DNA of 64,000 nucleotides from Clostridium sp. BSD9I1 (GCF_900185645.1 NZ_FYAM01000011.1:248001-312000); one strand, 5' to 3'; counted from the first letter of the stretch, positions 9,280 to 18,165 are shown. A program made the numbers and translations. The notes: generated by a model not told the origin, from the sequence alone.

Positions 9280-9486
9280 CTATTCATCCTTTCCTTTGTT
9301 TATCTGACCTATTTGAATATTGTGTGAATGCTTCCCCCCTTTTTGTTTTTGCTTAATTTCTATATTGGGATTAATTTTATTTTTATTAGTGAGATATTTA
9401 CATATGCTAATTACTCCTGAGATGATTAATACTCCTATACCACTAAAAATCCATTCTTTATTTTCTAAAACCCAATCTATATTCAT
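9280..9486 (-). CDS. Small membrane protein with RHIM-like motif (predicted NACHT effector)
   Basis: A 68-aa protein starting at ATG 9486 with GAGAGGGG upstream. Residues 13-29 form one membrane helix (IFSGIGVLIISGVISI). A short polar linker follows, then IEIKQKQKG and SHNIQIGQI (residues 43-62). This tail matches the N-terminus of the NACHT protein encoded 200 bases upstream (KIKQEQKGSIGSTNIQIANL). The IQIG core is that of RHIM amyloid motifs, and such shared motifs are known from bacterial amyloid-signalling (BASS) receptor/effector pairs. I infer a membrane effector seeded by the NACHT receptor. The protein resembles the first cassette in layout but not in motif. Confidence 0.65.
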   Translation of the reverse strand: MNIDWVLENKEWIFSGIGVLIISGVISICKYLTNKNKINPNIEIKQKQKGGKHSHNIQIGQINKGKDE

Positions 9487-9687
9487 TACTTGCTACCCCT
9501 CTCAAATATAATTTTACTTATAAAAAAATTTATATATCTTAACATCATCAATCTGACATGTCCATTTTATATGAAACCTGTACTTTAACTTCCATAGAAT
9601 CATACTTATAATATTGATATCTCAGTTTACAATTAAATTTAATATATAGAAATTATGTGGCTAATTTTATGTACTTCATAAATTCAA

Positions 9688-12600
9688 TCATATTTCTCTG
9701 AAATTATTGAACATCTCTATTATCGTATTTTTTTCATTTTCGCCTACTTCCACTACACTTTCATCTCCAAATTCAAGGATATGTAATAAATTATCTTCAC
9801 CTTGATATATAACTGTTGAGTTCTCCAAAGCTTTATAAAATATCAGTTGTAATAATTTATTACTTGGATTACTTAAATAAACTTTAATTAATTCTTCTGT
9901 TGCAACTTTAACATAAGATGCAACAGATTTAATTTGTTTCTTATTGTAGTTTTTCAAATAATATTGATTAAGTTTTTTTACTAAATCTAAATCATTTACT
10001 CCTGCTTCATGTAATACATTTATTGTATATGCTGAAAAAAAATCGCTACTCAGCATTTCAATATTTGTATAAATAAATGCCACCATAGACTCAGTTATTA
10101 ATAACTCTGGATTGATTTTTTCGTATTCTTTAATATAATTATAAAATTCTTCATTCGATAATATACACTTATATATATATTTAACAATTTGATCTTTTAA
10201 GTGATCTTTATTACTATTATCTTTGTCTAATTTTATCCATAAACTAGCTATTGCATCTGCAATTTCTCTATTAAAGTTTCCATATTGAAATAGTTTAGCT
10301 GCACTATATGCACCAAACTCTTCTGCATCTAAATCACTTTCAATTAAGCTATTTTTAATTTCTTCAATTATTACATCGTTAATATAATTTAAATCAATCA
10401 TGTCGCAAATAATTTGTTTCTTTATAGAATAGTAAGGAATGTACTTTATTAAAAAACTATAGAAATCCGAATAATTACCATCCTCATTTCTAATTTTTCT
10501 AAAGGTTTCTAGGGCACTTATACCTTCTCCAACAACTATATCCTCTTCTATATCAGTGTTGTTACTATAACTAGCAACTAAATCTAAAATTCCTGTTATC
10601 GAAATAAGAATGTCTCTGTAAAATTTTTCATCATCGCACTGTTCTAAATTAAATTCTGATATCGCTTTTAAAACTTTATGTTTTAATATTATACTAGAGG
10701 TATTATTCATAAGATTTGTAAGCTTTTCATTTAAAATTTCAGCTTCTTCATTATTTATGCCTATTTTTAATAATATTTCAATAGCAGTTTGGGTATCTAA
10801 ATCATCTTCATCGCCGCTATCATCTATATAATCTACTACCAGTCTTTTCAAATTAGTATTTTGTATCTCTTCTTCAAATAAAGCCTTAATTGCTTCTTCT
10901 CTAACCCAATCTATATCGCTAAACAATATTTCTATTGCAATTTCATTAGCTTCATCGTATACTTCTCCTAATCTTATTAACGATTCAAGAATATCAACTA
11001 AAATTACTTCAAAACAATCTTCTTCAATCAAATTTTCAAACATACATTTTATATTAGAATCGAATATTTTCAATCTTCCTATCGTTTCTAATACATAACA
11101 TTTGAAATTAATATCTTCCTTATAGTCTTCTATCACCTCTACTGCAATCAAATTTATACCATTGTCCTTTTCACCCAATAAATATAAAATTTCAATTGAA
11201 ATAAACTGGATCAATTTCGATTCATCATTACTATATTCATTCAGAGCATTAATAATTAGCTTAGATGCTTGCTTTGATGATTTAACTAGGTTTGCAATTT
11301 TTCGGAAATGATTTGCAAATCTTAAACTATCAATTGTCATATCTTTTAATAAAAAATTAATCCATCGCTTAAGGATGCTAGAAATAGTCCCAATACAATT
11401 AATTTTTTCCTGTTCAACATCATGTAAACATTTCAAGATCAGTAATAAATATTCGAAACCTATAATATCTACTCCATTATTTAATAGATTATCAAACAAA
11501 ATATTTAATTTTCTATCTTCACTATTTATTGATAATATCCCAAATAAAAATCTAAAAACTTGTTCGAACCGCTTTTCATATTTATACTCATCTAAAAATT
11601 TTATCAAACTAGTTTCATCAAATTTTGAAACTATATGCTTTGCTGTAAGAAACTCTTGAAATGTAGAGTGAAAAAACTCATATTTGTTTTCCCGCCATTG
11701 TCTATTAGGATATTTTGCACGAAAAAATCCTACATTTAAAAATTTATCGTTAAAAAAGTTTTTTTTCTTTGAATACTCCATTTTAGACTCATTTAAAAAT
11801 TCGCTAAATTCCCTACCTGTTATATAACTTCGTGAACTAATTAATGATTTGTATGATAATTCTGATATTATACTTATAAATTTACCGGAATCAGGTAGAT
11901 CAAATTCTTTTTCATCTTCTATATAGATTTCAATATACTTTTCTAATAACCCTTCATATATTTCTGTTATTGTTTCGGTTTTAGTATATTCATCTTTCCC
12001 TTTCAAAAAACAAATCATATCCAATAGCATAGGATTTTTGGTTAAATCTACATTAATATTCATAATATCATTACTAATATTATTAGCAAAAGGTTCTTTA
12101 TAGTTAAAATAATCTTCTAAATACTGTTTTATATTCTCCTTTTTTAATCCTATATTCTCAAAAATTTCATAATCTTTTTTAATTAATTCATCATAATCAT
12201 ATGATTGAGATGTAAAAATACAATTATGTAAGTTTTCCATAGATAATTTGTCAAAAAAATTCTTTTTATTCTTAGAAAGAATTTCATTTAAGCCATCAAA
12301 TATAAATATAACATTGTCACTACTTAACAAATAGTCCAGCTCTTTTTCTTTAAATTTACTATACTTCTCTAATATAAAGTCACCTAACGTTTTAAAATCT
12401 TCACTTTTTTCATTCCACTCTTTCAATTGCAAATATATTACAATACTACTTTCCCATAAATCTCCAACACTCCACTGTTGTAAAATAAATTTGCATAAAG
12501 TAGTTTTTCCTATACCTGGATCTCCTAGAATAAGTGCCTTTCCTTTTGATAATTGTAATATATCTTTTAAAAGTATAGAGTTAACAATCTCATATTTAGT

Positions 12601-12945
12601 TGATTTTTCTTTTTCAGGAGCCTTTCTATCGATTAAATTAAAAGAAAGATTTTCAGTATTAATTGATCCTCCCATCGTCCTATCTATCTTTTTATAATTA
12701 TTAAGATAATACTTTCGTAAAACTCCTTTTAAACTTTCATAAACACTGTGATTAAGACCATGTGTAGAATCTTTACTTGTTTTTCTCTGCTCTTCAGTTT
12801 GTAATTTAATAAGTTCATTTGTATCTATATCTATGCAAATTTCATCTATATGACTATCACCTGAACTATTTTTAATTATAAGATTTGCAATTTGTATATT
12901 AGTAGACCCTATAGACCCCTTTTGCTCCTGCTTTATTTTTGTCAA
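9688..12945 (-). CDS. NACHT ATPase with N-terminal RHIM-like motif and HEAT-like repeats
   Basis: A 1085-aa protein. The likely start is TTG 12945, with AAAGGATGG about 12 bases upstream; no in-frame ATG is better placed. Residues 4-22 (KIKQEQKGSIGSTNIQIAN) match the tail of the small membrane protein at 9280-9486. The NACHT core has a perfect Walker A GDPGIGKTT (141-149) and Walker B VIFIFDGLNE (212-221). A winged-helix-like segment follows, with FFHSTFQEFLTA typical of NACHT proteins. From about residue 480 to the end it is a long array of acidic helical HEAT-like repeats, presumably the sensor. Bacterial NACHT proteins protect against phage. The gene and the small membrane gene lie between direct repeats of an HNH gene, suggesting acquisition as a unit. 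Confidence 0.85.
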   Translation of the reverse strand: MTKIKQEQKGSIGSTNIQIANLIIKNSSGDSHIDEICIDIDTNELIKLQTEEQRKTSKDSTHGLNHSVYESLKGVLRKYYLNNYKKIDRTMGGSINTENLSFNLIDRKAPEKEKSTKYEIVNSILLKDILQLSKGKALILGDPGIGKTTLCKFILQQWSVGDLWESSIVIYLQLKEWNEKSEDFKTLGDFILEKYSKFKEKELDYLLSSDNVIFIFDGLNEILSKNKKNFFDKLSMENLHNCIFTSQSYDYDELIKKDYEIFENIGLKKENIKQYLEDYFNYKEPFANNISNDIMNINVDLTKNPMLLDMICFLKGKDEYTKTETITEIYEGLLEKYIEIYIEDEKEFDLPDSGKFISIISELSYKSLISSRSYITGREFSEFLNESKMEYSKKKNFFNDKFLNVGFFRAKYPNRQWRENKYEFFHSTFQEFLTAKHIVSKFDETSLIKFLDEYKYEKRFEQVFRFLFGILSINSEDRKLNILFDNLLNNGVDIIGFEYLLLILKCLHDVEQEKINCIGTISSILKRWINFLLKDMTIDSLRFANHFRKIANLVKSSKQASKLIINALNEYSNDESKLIQFISIEILYLLGEKDNGINLIAVEVIEDYKEDINFKCYVLETIGRLKIFDSNIKCMFENLIEEDCFEVILVDILESLIRLGEVYDEANEIAIEILFSDIDWVREEAIKALFEEEIQNTNLKRLVVDYIDDSGDEDDLDTQTAIEILLKIGINNEEAEILNEKLTNLMNNTSSIILKHKVLKAISEFNLEQCDDEKFYRDILISITGILDLVASYSNNTDIEEDIVVGEGISALETFRKIRNEDGNYSDFYSFLIKYIPYYSIKKQIICDMIDLNYINDVIIEEIKNSLIESDLDAEEFGAYSAAKLFQYGNFNREIADAIASLWIKLDKDNSNKDHLKDQIVKYIYKCILSNEEFYNYIKEYEKINPELLITESMVAFIYTNIEMLSSDFFSAYTINVLHEAGVNDLDLVKKLNQYYLKNYNKKQIKSVASYVKVATEELIKVYLSNPSNKLLQLIFYKALENSTVIYQGEDNLLHILEFGDESVVEVGENEKNTIIEMFNNFREI

Positions 12946-13488
12946 TCCGGCTAACCATCCTTTCTATCATTTGTATTTTACAAGTGAGCATTATAATAAT
13001 GCTTCTCCCTCTTGTGTTTACTATGCATGTGTAATTAGTATATTATTTTTTAATGAAAAACTTACAGCCATAACCATTCCTCTAATAGATATACTCCATT
13101 ACCGTGTAAAATTCACACCTTACTTTTTACAATACAATCATAATTATTATTTCATTGTTAATCTAATAAGAATGCAGGCTCGATTGGCTAATTAATTTCC
13201 AATTATATACACCATCTTCCCCCCTATCTACTTACAACTTCCTTGTATATCAAACTCATTACAATCGTTTTGATATTGCTGGTGCCTCATTTATAACTAT
13301 ATTAAAAAACTTGAGCCAGCTTTCTCCTAACTATTTATACCTCTCTCCTTAAAATCCTTAATATCTCTTCCCCATGCTTCTCAACCTTTATAGTCCCAAA
13401 ATCTTTGGTTCTTAATAACTTTCCCTTTATCTTACGTTTTCTTCAAATTACTTCCTCTAGTTCTGCATTATAAATATAGAATAGTACT
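12946..13488. other. Intergenic with decayed coding remnants
   Basis: The left part should carry the NACHT promoter but shows no clear elements. From about 13320 rightwards the minus strand contains coding debris, listed separately. Confidence 0.4.
13321..13450 (-). pseudogene. Remnant of an unidentified gene end
   Basis: The minus strand reads KGKLLRTKDFGTIKVEKHGE and then EILRILRREV before a stop, downstream of the truncated HNH copy. A decayed relative sits at the same place after the other HNH gene (about 8060-8138). The ancestral HNH locus was therefore probably followed by a second gene that is now lost from both sites. I do not recognise the family; the C-terminus of a helicase is possible. 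Confidence 0.4.
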
Positions 13489-13882
13489 TTATACCTTTCC
13501 TTCTAAAAAACCTCTCTCCACCACCTCAAACCCCTGATTTTCTGCAATTTGGTATAGTGGTGAAATACATTGCTTTAGTTTCTCATTAAAATCCTTTTTA
13601 GGTTTATACTTCAAATATTCATGAAAATTCCCTATTTTTAAAACATCAATGTAACATTCTAAATCTCTTTCTTTACCCTTTTGAGCAAGATATCCTACTG
13701 CTTTATACTGTATGTCACAAAAGTCATTGATGTATGTGTCATATTTAAGTAACTTATCACTTTTAGAACTATTTATATTCTTAAAAGTAGGTACAAGGTT
13801 CCACATCTCATCGTGCAGCACAAAGCTCCATAGAATGAAATGGTCAATACTAAGCATTCCATGACTATCATAGTTTTCTTCT
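13489..13882 (-). pseudogene. Truncated second copy of HNH endonuclease
   Basis: Encodes the last third of the HNH protein at 8165-9163 almost unchanged: LSIDHFILWSFVLHDEMWN, then SSKSDKLLKYD, ending VERGFLEGKV. Homology begins abruptly at 13882, and no N-terminal part or start signal exists upstream. The Pro in DHFIPW is Leu here. The copy is a direct repeat (offset 5339) of 8165-8543. Confidence 0.8.
13504..13882 (-). repeat. Direct repeat, copy 2 (3' part of HNH gene)
   Basis: Partner of 8165-8543. Recombination between the two would remove a 5.3-kb segment with the second NACHT gene and its membrane partner. Confidence 0.85.
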
Positions 13883-14010
13883 ATGTCACCTTTCTGTTAC
13901 TCTTAATAATATAAATTTGAGCTAAAGTTATACCACCCATTACATTTTACCACAAATTATGGTTAAATGTGTCAATATTATGCAATTTATGCAGTGAACT
14001 TACAAAAGAA

Positions 14011-14078
14011 TGAAGCATGGACTCTAAAAGCCATGCTTCATTGAAATATCACTTGCCACTTGTCATGTGAGTGGCACC
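14011..14078 (-). repeat. Dispersed terminator-box element, copy A
   Basis: The hairpin TGAAGCATGG...CCATGCTTCA occupies 14011-14040. The box ACTTGCCACTTGTCATG...GGCACC lies at 14051-14078 and touches the stop codon of the DUF1524 remnant. On the minus-strand transcript it would act as a terminator. Confidence 0.75.
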
Positions 14079-15290
14079 TAATTTTCTATCAAAGTATCCA
14101 CCAATTCCTTTTGTCTTTCTTCTAAAATATCAGGTGTCCATGCATCATTTTGTTGTAAAAATATTTTATTGGCATGGAAAACATCCACCCTTTGTTTTAA
14201 ATACTTAGTCTTTTTATCTATAAAATCTAAGTTGCTAAGCTTACTGTTTTTGATTTGGCTTATTAAAACTAAATTAGCAATTCTATGAGTCCACTTTTCT
14301 CTTTCTTCCTTGGAAAAATCTTTTATCCACTGGCTGTTATCACTTGGATTTTGAGGAAGCACATGTTCTACACTAATTCTTTTGTATCCAGATAAGTGAA
14401 CAGTATTATCTCCCATTAAATATTCCAGCTTTAATAATAAGTATTTAGCAAACCTAGTTTTGTATACTTCTCCTTCAATGTTATATCTAAAAAGGTTTGT
14501 ATCTATAGCAAATAAATCCTCATTTTGTAAAAATTCATCTAAATGCTCTTCATCTGTTTGTTCAATAGCTTTTGTAATTCTATTCATAGCCTCAAGCCTT
14601 TTAGTAGAATTATATTTACATATCCAATCCCCTGCAAATTTATATTCTAGCTTTCTTAAAAACTCTATAAGATTTTTATCCTTAAATTTACTATAGTAAA
14701 AAAGCAGTGAAGGTATCCAATCTTCTGATGGAAGACCTAGTTTCATTATAGTTATAAGATTTTTATATTCATTACTTAAATTAGCATCCTGCAGCTCTAT
14801 AATATCGTCATATATGCTGTCATACTGCATAATAAGAGCTAGGGTTTCCTTTCCCTTCTCCAATTTTCCGCTATTATATATATTAGCTTCATATTCATCT
14901 AAAAGATTTGCTCTTGCTTTCCTTTTAACTAAAATAGCCCTTATAAATTCAAGAAATCTTTCAAAGTACTGTCCATATTTACTCTCTAGTTCTTCCCAAG
15001 TTTTTGAATATTTTTTTATCTCTTTTTCTTCTTTCAAAGCTCCTATATTTATGGATTTTAATATATCTGAAGCTGTTAATGGTACGCCTCTATCATTTAG
15101 TATTGTGAAAAGTCTAAAAGCATCTTCAGTGTTATCTGTTGAAACATATATGAATACTGCATTGTTTAATAAAATCTTCTAGCTTGTCACTGTTTAATGT
15201 ACCCTGATCTTTTACTATGTAACTTGATATAAAATCTTCTACTTCATCTCTTATATAGTATACGATTCTTTGTCTTGATATAACAAGAGT
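14078..15290 (-). pseudogene. DUF262/DUF1524 (GmrSD-like) nuclease, truncated and frameshifted
   Basis: The C-terminal 319 codons are intact. They carry the DUF1524 HNH signature ISVEHVLPQNP, followed by HRIANLVLIS and NSKLSNLDF, typical of GmrD-type and related type IV restriction enzymes. Upstream in the same frame lies the end of the DUF262 part (VSTDNTEDAFRLFTILNDRG). Near 15157-15168 the frame breaks: the adjacent frame continues with RQRIVYYIRDEV and DKLEDFIKQ. Beyond 15290 the rest of the N-terminal domain, including the NTP-binding DGQQR-type motif, is missing. The gene is dead, although the C-terminal frame could still be translated from TTG 15037. Confidence 0.75.
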
Positions 15291-15316
15291 GAAGTATTGA
15301 TACTTCACCCTTGTTA
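15281..15316 (-). terminator. Hairpin downstream of the DUF2642 gene
   Basis: Near-perfect inverted repeat with arms TAACAAG-GTGAAGTAT and ATACTTCAC-CTTGTTA, ending about ten bases past the DUF2642 stop. It lacks a strong U-tract but is well placed as terminator. The decayed DUF262 gene ends here. Confidence 0.6.
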
Positions 15317-15326
15317 TATTGTTCTA

Positions 15327-15584
15327 CTAATGTGTTGGCATTACATGAACAATTTGCTGAATTCGAACAAAAAATATTGTGTCATTATCATAGGATTTTA
15401 CAACAACATGATCAGGCTTTACATCTGATAGTATACCTTGCAGATTTCCTCTAACTGTTTCAATAACTACTGATTGGCCTATAATTGTTTTTAATACATC
15501 TACAACATAAGGATCTACTAGTGTTGTATAGTATATTAGTTGCCTGTTTTTCATCATCTGCTTTTGATATGATTCATTATTCAT
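15327..15584 (-). CDS. DUF2642 family protein (spore-coat-associated type)
   Basis: An 85-aa LSM-like small beta-barrel protein. The core reads VDVLKTIIGQSVVIETVRG, then GILSDVKPDHVVVKS and the ending FFVRIQQIVHVMP, which is the hallmark of DUF2642 (Bacillus YuzF-like) proteins. Members are often expressed in sporulation or found in the coat; the biochemical role is not established. The ATG at 15584 has AGGAG unusually close, so a slightly later start is possible. A hairpin follows the stop codon. Confidence 0.75.
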   Translation of the reverse strand: MNNESYQKQMMKNRQLIYYTTLVDPYVVDVLKTIIGQSVVIETVRGNLQGILSDVKPDHVVVKSYDNDTIFFVRIQQIVHVMPTH

Positions 15585-15700
15585 TCTCCTAACTCCAATA
15601 AATAAAATTGATACACTTTATAATATATGGGATATATAGAAAGTGTTACTATTTATAAAAGGATAGGAATTCCAATCCTTTCGTTACCTTGGTTCTGTTA

Positions 15701-15746
15701 GCAAGCAGTAACTTACAGTTCCTGCCACGGGGTCAGGCACCATTCC
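15701..15746. repeat. REP-like element, copy 1
   Basis: Contains GCAAGCAGTAACTT and GGGGTCAGGCACC. A close relative lies at 17673-17721, and a half site (CAGGTACCTGACCCC) at 18529-18543. Such GGGGTCAGGCACC palindromes are typical of REP sequences mobilised by Y1/TnpA-REP proteins. No such transposase is present here. Confidence 0.6.
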
Positions 15747-15831
15747 ACAATATATTTTATTTAAGCTTTTCTTTAAATTGTTGTGTTATTTCCTTTTCAT
15801 ACTATGGTAGGCACAGCTTTATATCATTAGC

Positions 15832-15960
15832 TTAATAATTTTCTTTAAGAATTAAATTCATAAGAAGTCTTCCACATCTACCATTTCTGTCTATAAAAGG
15901 ATGTATAAAAGTAAATTTATGATGAAACTCTGCTGCAAGTATTATGGGATGCTTGCAGCC
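15832..15960 (-). pseudogene. Fic-domain gene remnant
   Basis: A minus-strand frame of about 43 codons reads [20 protein letters not shown], then [20 protein letters not shown] and a stop. [12 protein letters not shown] is the Fic active-site loop, HPFx(D/E)GNGRxxR, with Arg in place of the first Gly. Only this piece of the AMPylase remains. A dispersed terminator hairpin begins about 20 bases to its right. Confidence 0.7.
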
Positions 15961-15980
15961 CACTTGCTACATAAAAAAAT

Positions 15981-16024
15981 AAGCATGAGCTATAAAACCC
16001 ATGCTTTATCAAAGTATCACTTAC
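15981..16024 (-). repeat. Dispersed terminator-box element, copy B (box degraded)
   Basis: The hairpin AAGCATGAGC...CCATGCTT at 15981-16006 is followed by only the start of the box. It lies 17 bases past the arsM stop and would terminate that transcript. Confidence 0.65.
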
Positions 16025-16040
16025 TACAATGTTTTCATTT

Positions 16041-16853
16041 CTATTCTTTCTTTGCTTCAATTATAAAAGAAGCCACATAGTCTTGAACATCGGTGTTTGG
16101 CGCCCAGGATTTTATTATTTCCTTGCTATTATCTTTAGGTGTCATTTTTATATCCTTAAACCCTACCTTTTCTAGGATGTTTTTTATATTTTCACTATAT
16201 TCTGCACCTGAAATACAACCACATAACATAGCTAAATCCTGTTTCATACTTTCTGGAAGCTCTGCTGTTGCAATAACATCTGATATCGATAGCCTTCCAC
16301 CAGATTTTAGAACCCTATAAGCTTCTCTAAATACCTGCTCTTTATCTAAAGACAAATTGATTACACAATTTGATATAATAACATCAATTGACTTGTCCCT
16401 AACAGGTAGATATTCAATTTCACCTAGCCTAAACTCTACATTAGTATATTTACTTTTTTCTGCATTTTTTCTTGATAGCTGAATCATTTCTGGTGTCATG
16501 TCTACTCCAATTACATATCCACTTTCTCCTACCTGTCTCCTTGCAAGAAAGCAATCAAAACCTCCTCCGCTTCCAAGGTCAAGAACTCCTTCTCCTTCCT
16601 TAAGTCCTGCAATAGCAATAGGATTCCCACATCCTAAACCCATATTACTTTCTTCGGGAACACTGTTAACATCACCTTTTGTGTAGCCAATTTTATTAGA
16701 AACTTCCTCAATATAATTTGGATTATAATCTAAAGTATTTTCATTACCTCCACAACAACCAGAACCACAGCCACAACCTTTTGAAGCATTCTTAGCAACA
16801 CCAGCATACCTTTTACGTATATGACCTCTTACTTCTTCTTTATTATTAAACAT
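16041..16853 (-). CDS. arsM: Arsenite methyltransferase
   Basis: A 270-aa SAM-dependent methyltransferase that methylates As(III) in the cytosol. The N-terminus carries a cysteine cluster (GCGCGSGCCGG). SAM motif I is VLDLGSGGGFDCFLA, preceded by MGLGCGNP with one conserved Cys. Further family cysteines occur in ISNCVINLS and MLCGCISGAE, supplying the As(III)-binding thiols. The end (WAPN..VQDYVASFIIEA) is also typical. The start ATG 16853 has GGAGGG upstream. The sigma factor gene sigZ is immediately upstream in the same direction, a pairing common in Clostridia. Confidence 0.92.
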   Translation of the reverse strand: MFNNKEEVRGHIRKRYAGVAKNASKGCGCGSGCCGGNENTLDYNPNYIEEVSNKIGYTKGDVNSVPEESNMGLGCGNPIAIAGLKEGEGVLDLGSGGGFDCFLARRQVGESGYVIGVDMTPEMIQLSRKNAEKSKYTNVEFRLGEIEYLPVRDKSIDVIISNCVINLSLDKEQVFREAYRVLKSGGRLSISDVIATAELPESMKQDLAMLCGCISGAEYSENIKNILEKVGFKDIKMTPKDNSKEIIKSWAPNTDVQDYVASFIIEAKKE

Positions 16854-16922
16854 AAATATCCCTCCAAAACTTATAAATTATTTTTCTCATATATAAAGAC
16901 GAGCAGAATGTAGATTGGTCGC

Positions 16923-16955
16923 AAAAAAACTACAACTTTTTTTGTTGTAGTTTTT
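16923..16955 (-). terminator. Hairpin between sigZ and arsM
   Basis: Perfect stem AAAAACTACAAC/GTTGTAGTTTTT with a T-rich loop. It lies 20 bases after the sigZ stop and 70 before arsM. It can act as sigZ terminator or as an attenuator limiting arsM read-through; its A/T flanks make it potentially bidirectional. Confidence 0.8.
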
Positions 16956-16973
16956 GGTGTTATCTATATTAAA

Positions 16974-17510
16974 TTATTTCTTTCTTTTATAATCTATAAT
17001 ATTTCCATAAGCATCAAGTTCAAATTCACAACACTCCATCAACATTTCCTTTAATTGATTTCTAGCCCTTTGAACTCTTGTTTTTGATCCTGACAATGAT
17101 AAATTTAATTTTTCAGATATATCTTTATGTTTCATTCTATTATATTCATATAATTTTAAAGATTGTTTATACTTGTCAGGTAGTTCATGTAACATAGACT
17201 TAATACACTCTGCAATTTCTTCATTCATATTTTTAGCATTATCTTCAATTATCGGTATATCTTCTATTTCATCTAGTTCTGGTATGTTTTGCTTTCTTCT
17301 ATAATAATCAATTATAGTATTATTAGTAGTTGTGTAAAGCCATGATTTAAGCTTAGTTGGATCTTCTAATTGCTCAATACTTTTATAAACCTTTATGAAA
17401 ACCTCTTGAAGTATATCCTCTGCAGCATATTCATCCTTCACTTTTGTTTTAATAAAATATAACAATTCAGCTCTAAAATCATTCCAGATTGATTTTATAT
17501 TTTCCTCCAT
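16974..17510 (-). CDS. sigZ: RNA polymerase ECF-type sigma factor SigZ
   Basis: A 178-aa sigma-70 family factor. Region 2 has the AAEDILQEVFIKVY and LKSWLYTTTNNTIIDYYRR motifs. Region 4 has LPDKYKQSLKLYEYNRMKHK and the helix-turn-helix SGSKTRVQRARNQLK. The tail CCEFELDAYGNIIDY is characteristic of SigZ rather than other ECF factors. It lies directly upstream of arsM on the same strand, so it may control or be co-transcribed with arsenic detoxification. No anti-sigma gene is adjacent. Confidence 0.85.
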   Translation of the reverse strand: MEENIKSIWNDFRAELLYFIKTKVKDEYAAEDILQEVFIKVYKSIEQLEDPTKLKSWLYTTTNNTIIDYYRRKQNIPELDEIEDIPIIEDNAKNMNEEIAECIKSMLHELPDKYKQSLKLYEYNRMKHKDISEKLNLSLSGSKTRVQRARNQLKEMLMECCEFELDAYGNIIDYKRKK

Positions 17511-17672
17511 AAGCTTTCCTTTCCTGGCTTTAAAGCCACAATCTATTGATATTTTAACAGTTATTTTCTATTACGCTACCCTTTATATATCTAACTTATC
17601 TTTATCATAATTGCCATTGTTATTATAGAAATCCTCATAATTTGCATCACCAACGAATAACGTTTTTTCTTT

Positions 17673-17750
17673 AGCAAGCAGTAACTTCCAGTTCGTGCTA
17701 TGGGGTCAGACCCTATTCCGGAGAATGTCAATGCAACGGACATTCTCTGG
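17673..17750. repeat. REP-like element, copy 2, with second inverted repeat
   Basis: 17673-17721 matches the element at 15701-15746 (AGCAAGCAGTAACTT..., GGGGTCAG). It continues into an inverted repeat GAGAATGTC/GACATTCTC with a short loop (17720-17749). Together with copy 1 it brackets the sigZ-arsM unit. Confidence 0.6.
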
Positions 17751-17753
17751 TTG

Positions 17754-18034
17754 CTACAATCTAATATCATGAAGGCACAGCAAGTGTATCAATTTACTAT
17801 CTGAAATTTTTCCTTTACCAAAGGCTTTTACATAGGTTTCACAAAAATTACCAAAGAATATATTAAGCTTTTTATGATCTGCATCTGTAAGTTTAATAAC
17901 TTTTTCTTTAACTTCTTTGATATCAGCATTTTTATTATCTACTGCTTGTACAGGTTGATTTTCTGCTTTTTTATCACTATTACTTTTGTTTTGCTTATCT
18001 TCTCCATTAGCTGAGTTTATATTTCCTGGGGCAT
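17754..18034 (-). pseudogene. 3' fragment of a hypothetical gene
   Basis: About 90 codons without a start. The frame has a low-complexity Lys/Asn linker (GEDKQNKSNSDKKAENQ), then VIKLTDADHKKLNIFFGNFC and ISDSKLIHLLCLHDIRL before TAG. This resembles the C-terminal half of a Clostridium lipoprotein-like hypothetical, but I cannot name it. Stops occur immediately upstream, where it is fused to the end of the zeta toxin remnant, so a deletion joined the two. Confidence 0.5.
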
Positions 18035-18165
18035 GATCCTATTATTGCTACCATCTCATCAGTATTTATTCTCTTTTCATGTTTATTATCATTATAATAT
18101 ATTGATTTATATATTGATGTCTTACCAGCACCATTAACCCCTACAAATATGGTATAAGTAAGCAT
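18007..18165 (-). pseudogene. Zeta-type toxin, truncated after the P-loop
   Basis: The frame begins at ATG 18165, overlapping the stop of the upstream small gene (TAATG). It has the Walker A loop GVNGAGKTSIY and RINTDEMVAIIGS, the substrate-binding stretch of zeta-toxin kinases. These phosphorylate UDP-amino sugars or related nucleotides. After residue 44 homology stops and unrelated sequence runs to TAA at 18007. The kinase cannot be active because its C-terminal two thirds are gone. Confidence 0.7.

Noticed and set aside
12971-13195. Plus-strand frame of 74 codons opposite the NACHT promoter
   Set aside because: No ribosome site, no recognisable motif, AT-driven composition in a decayed intergenic region.
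16923-16955. Riboswitch or arsenic-responsive leader before arsM
   Set aside because: Only a simple A/T-flanked hairpin is seen, with no conserved aptamer-like structure; terminator is the simpler reading.
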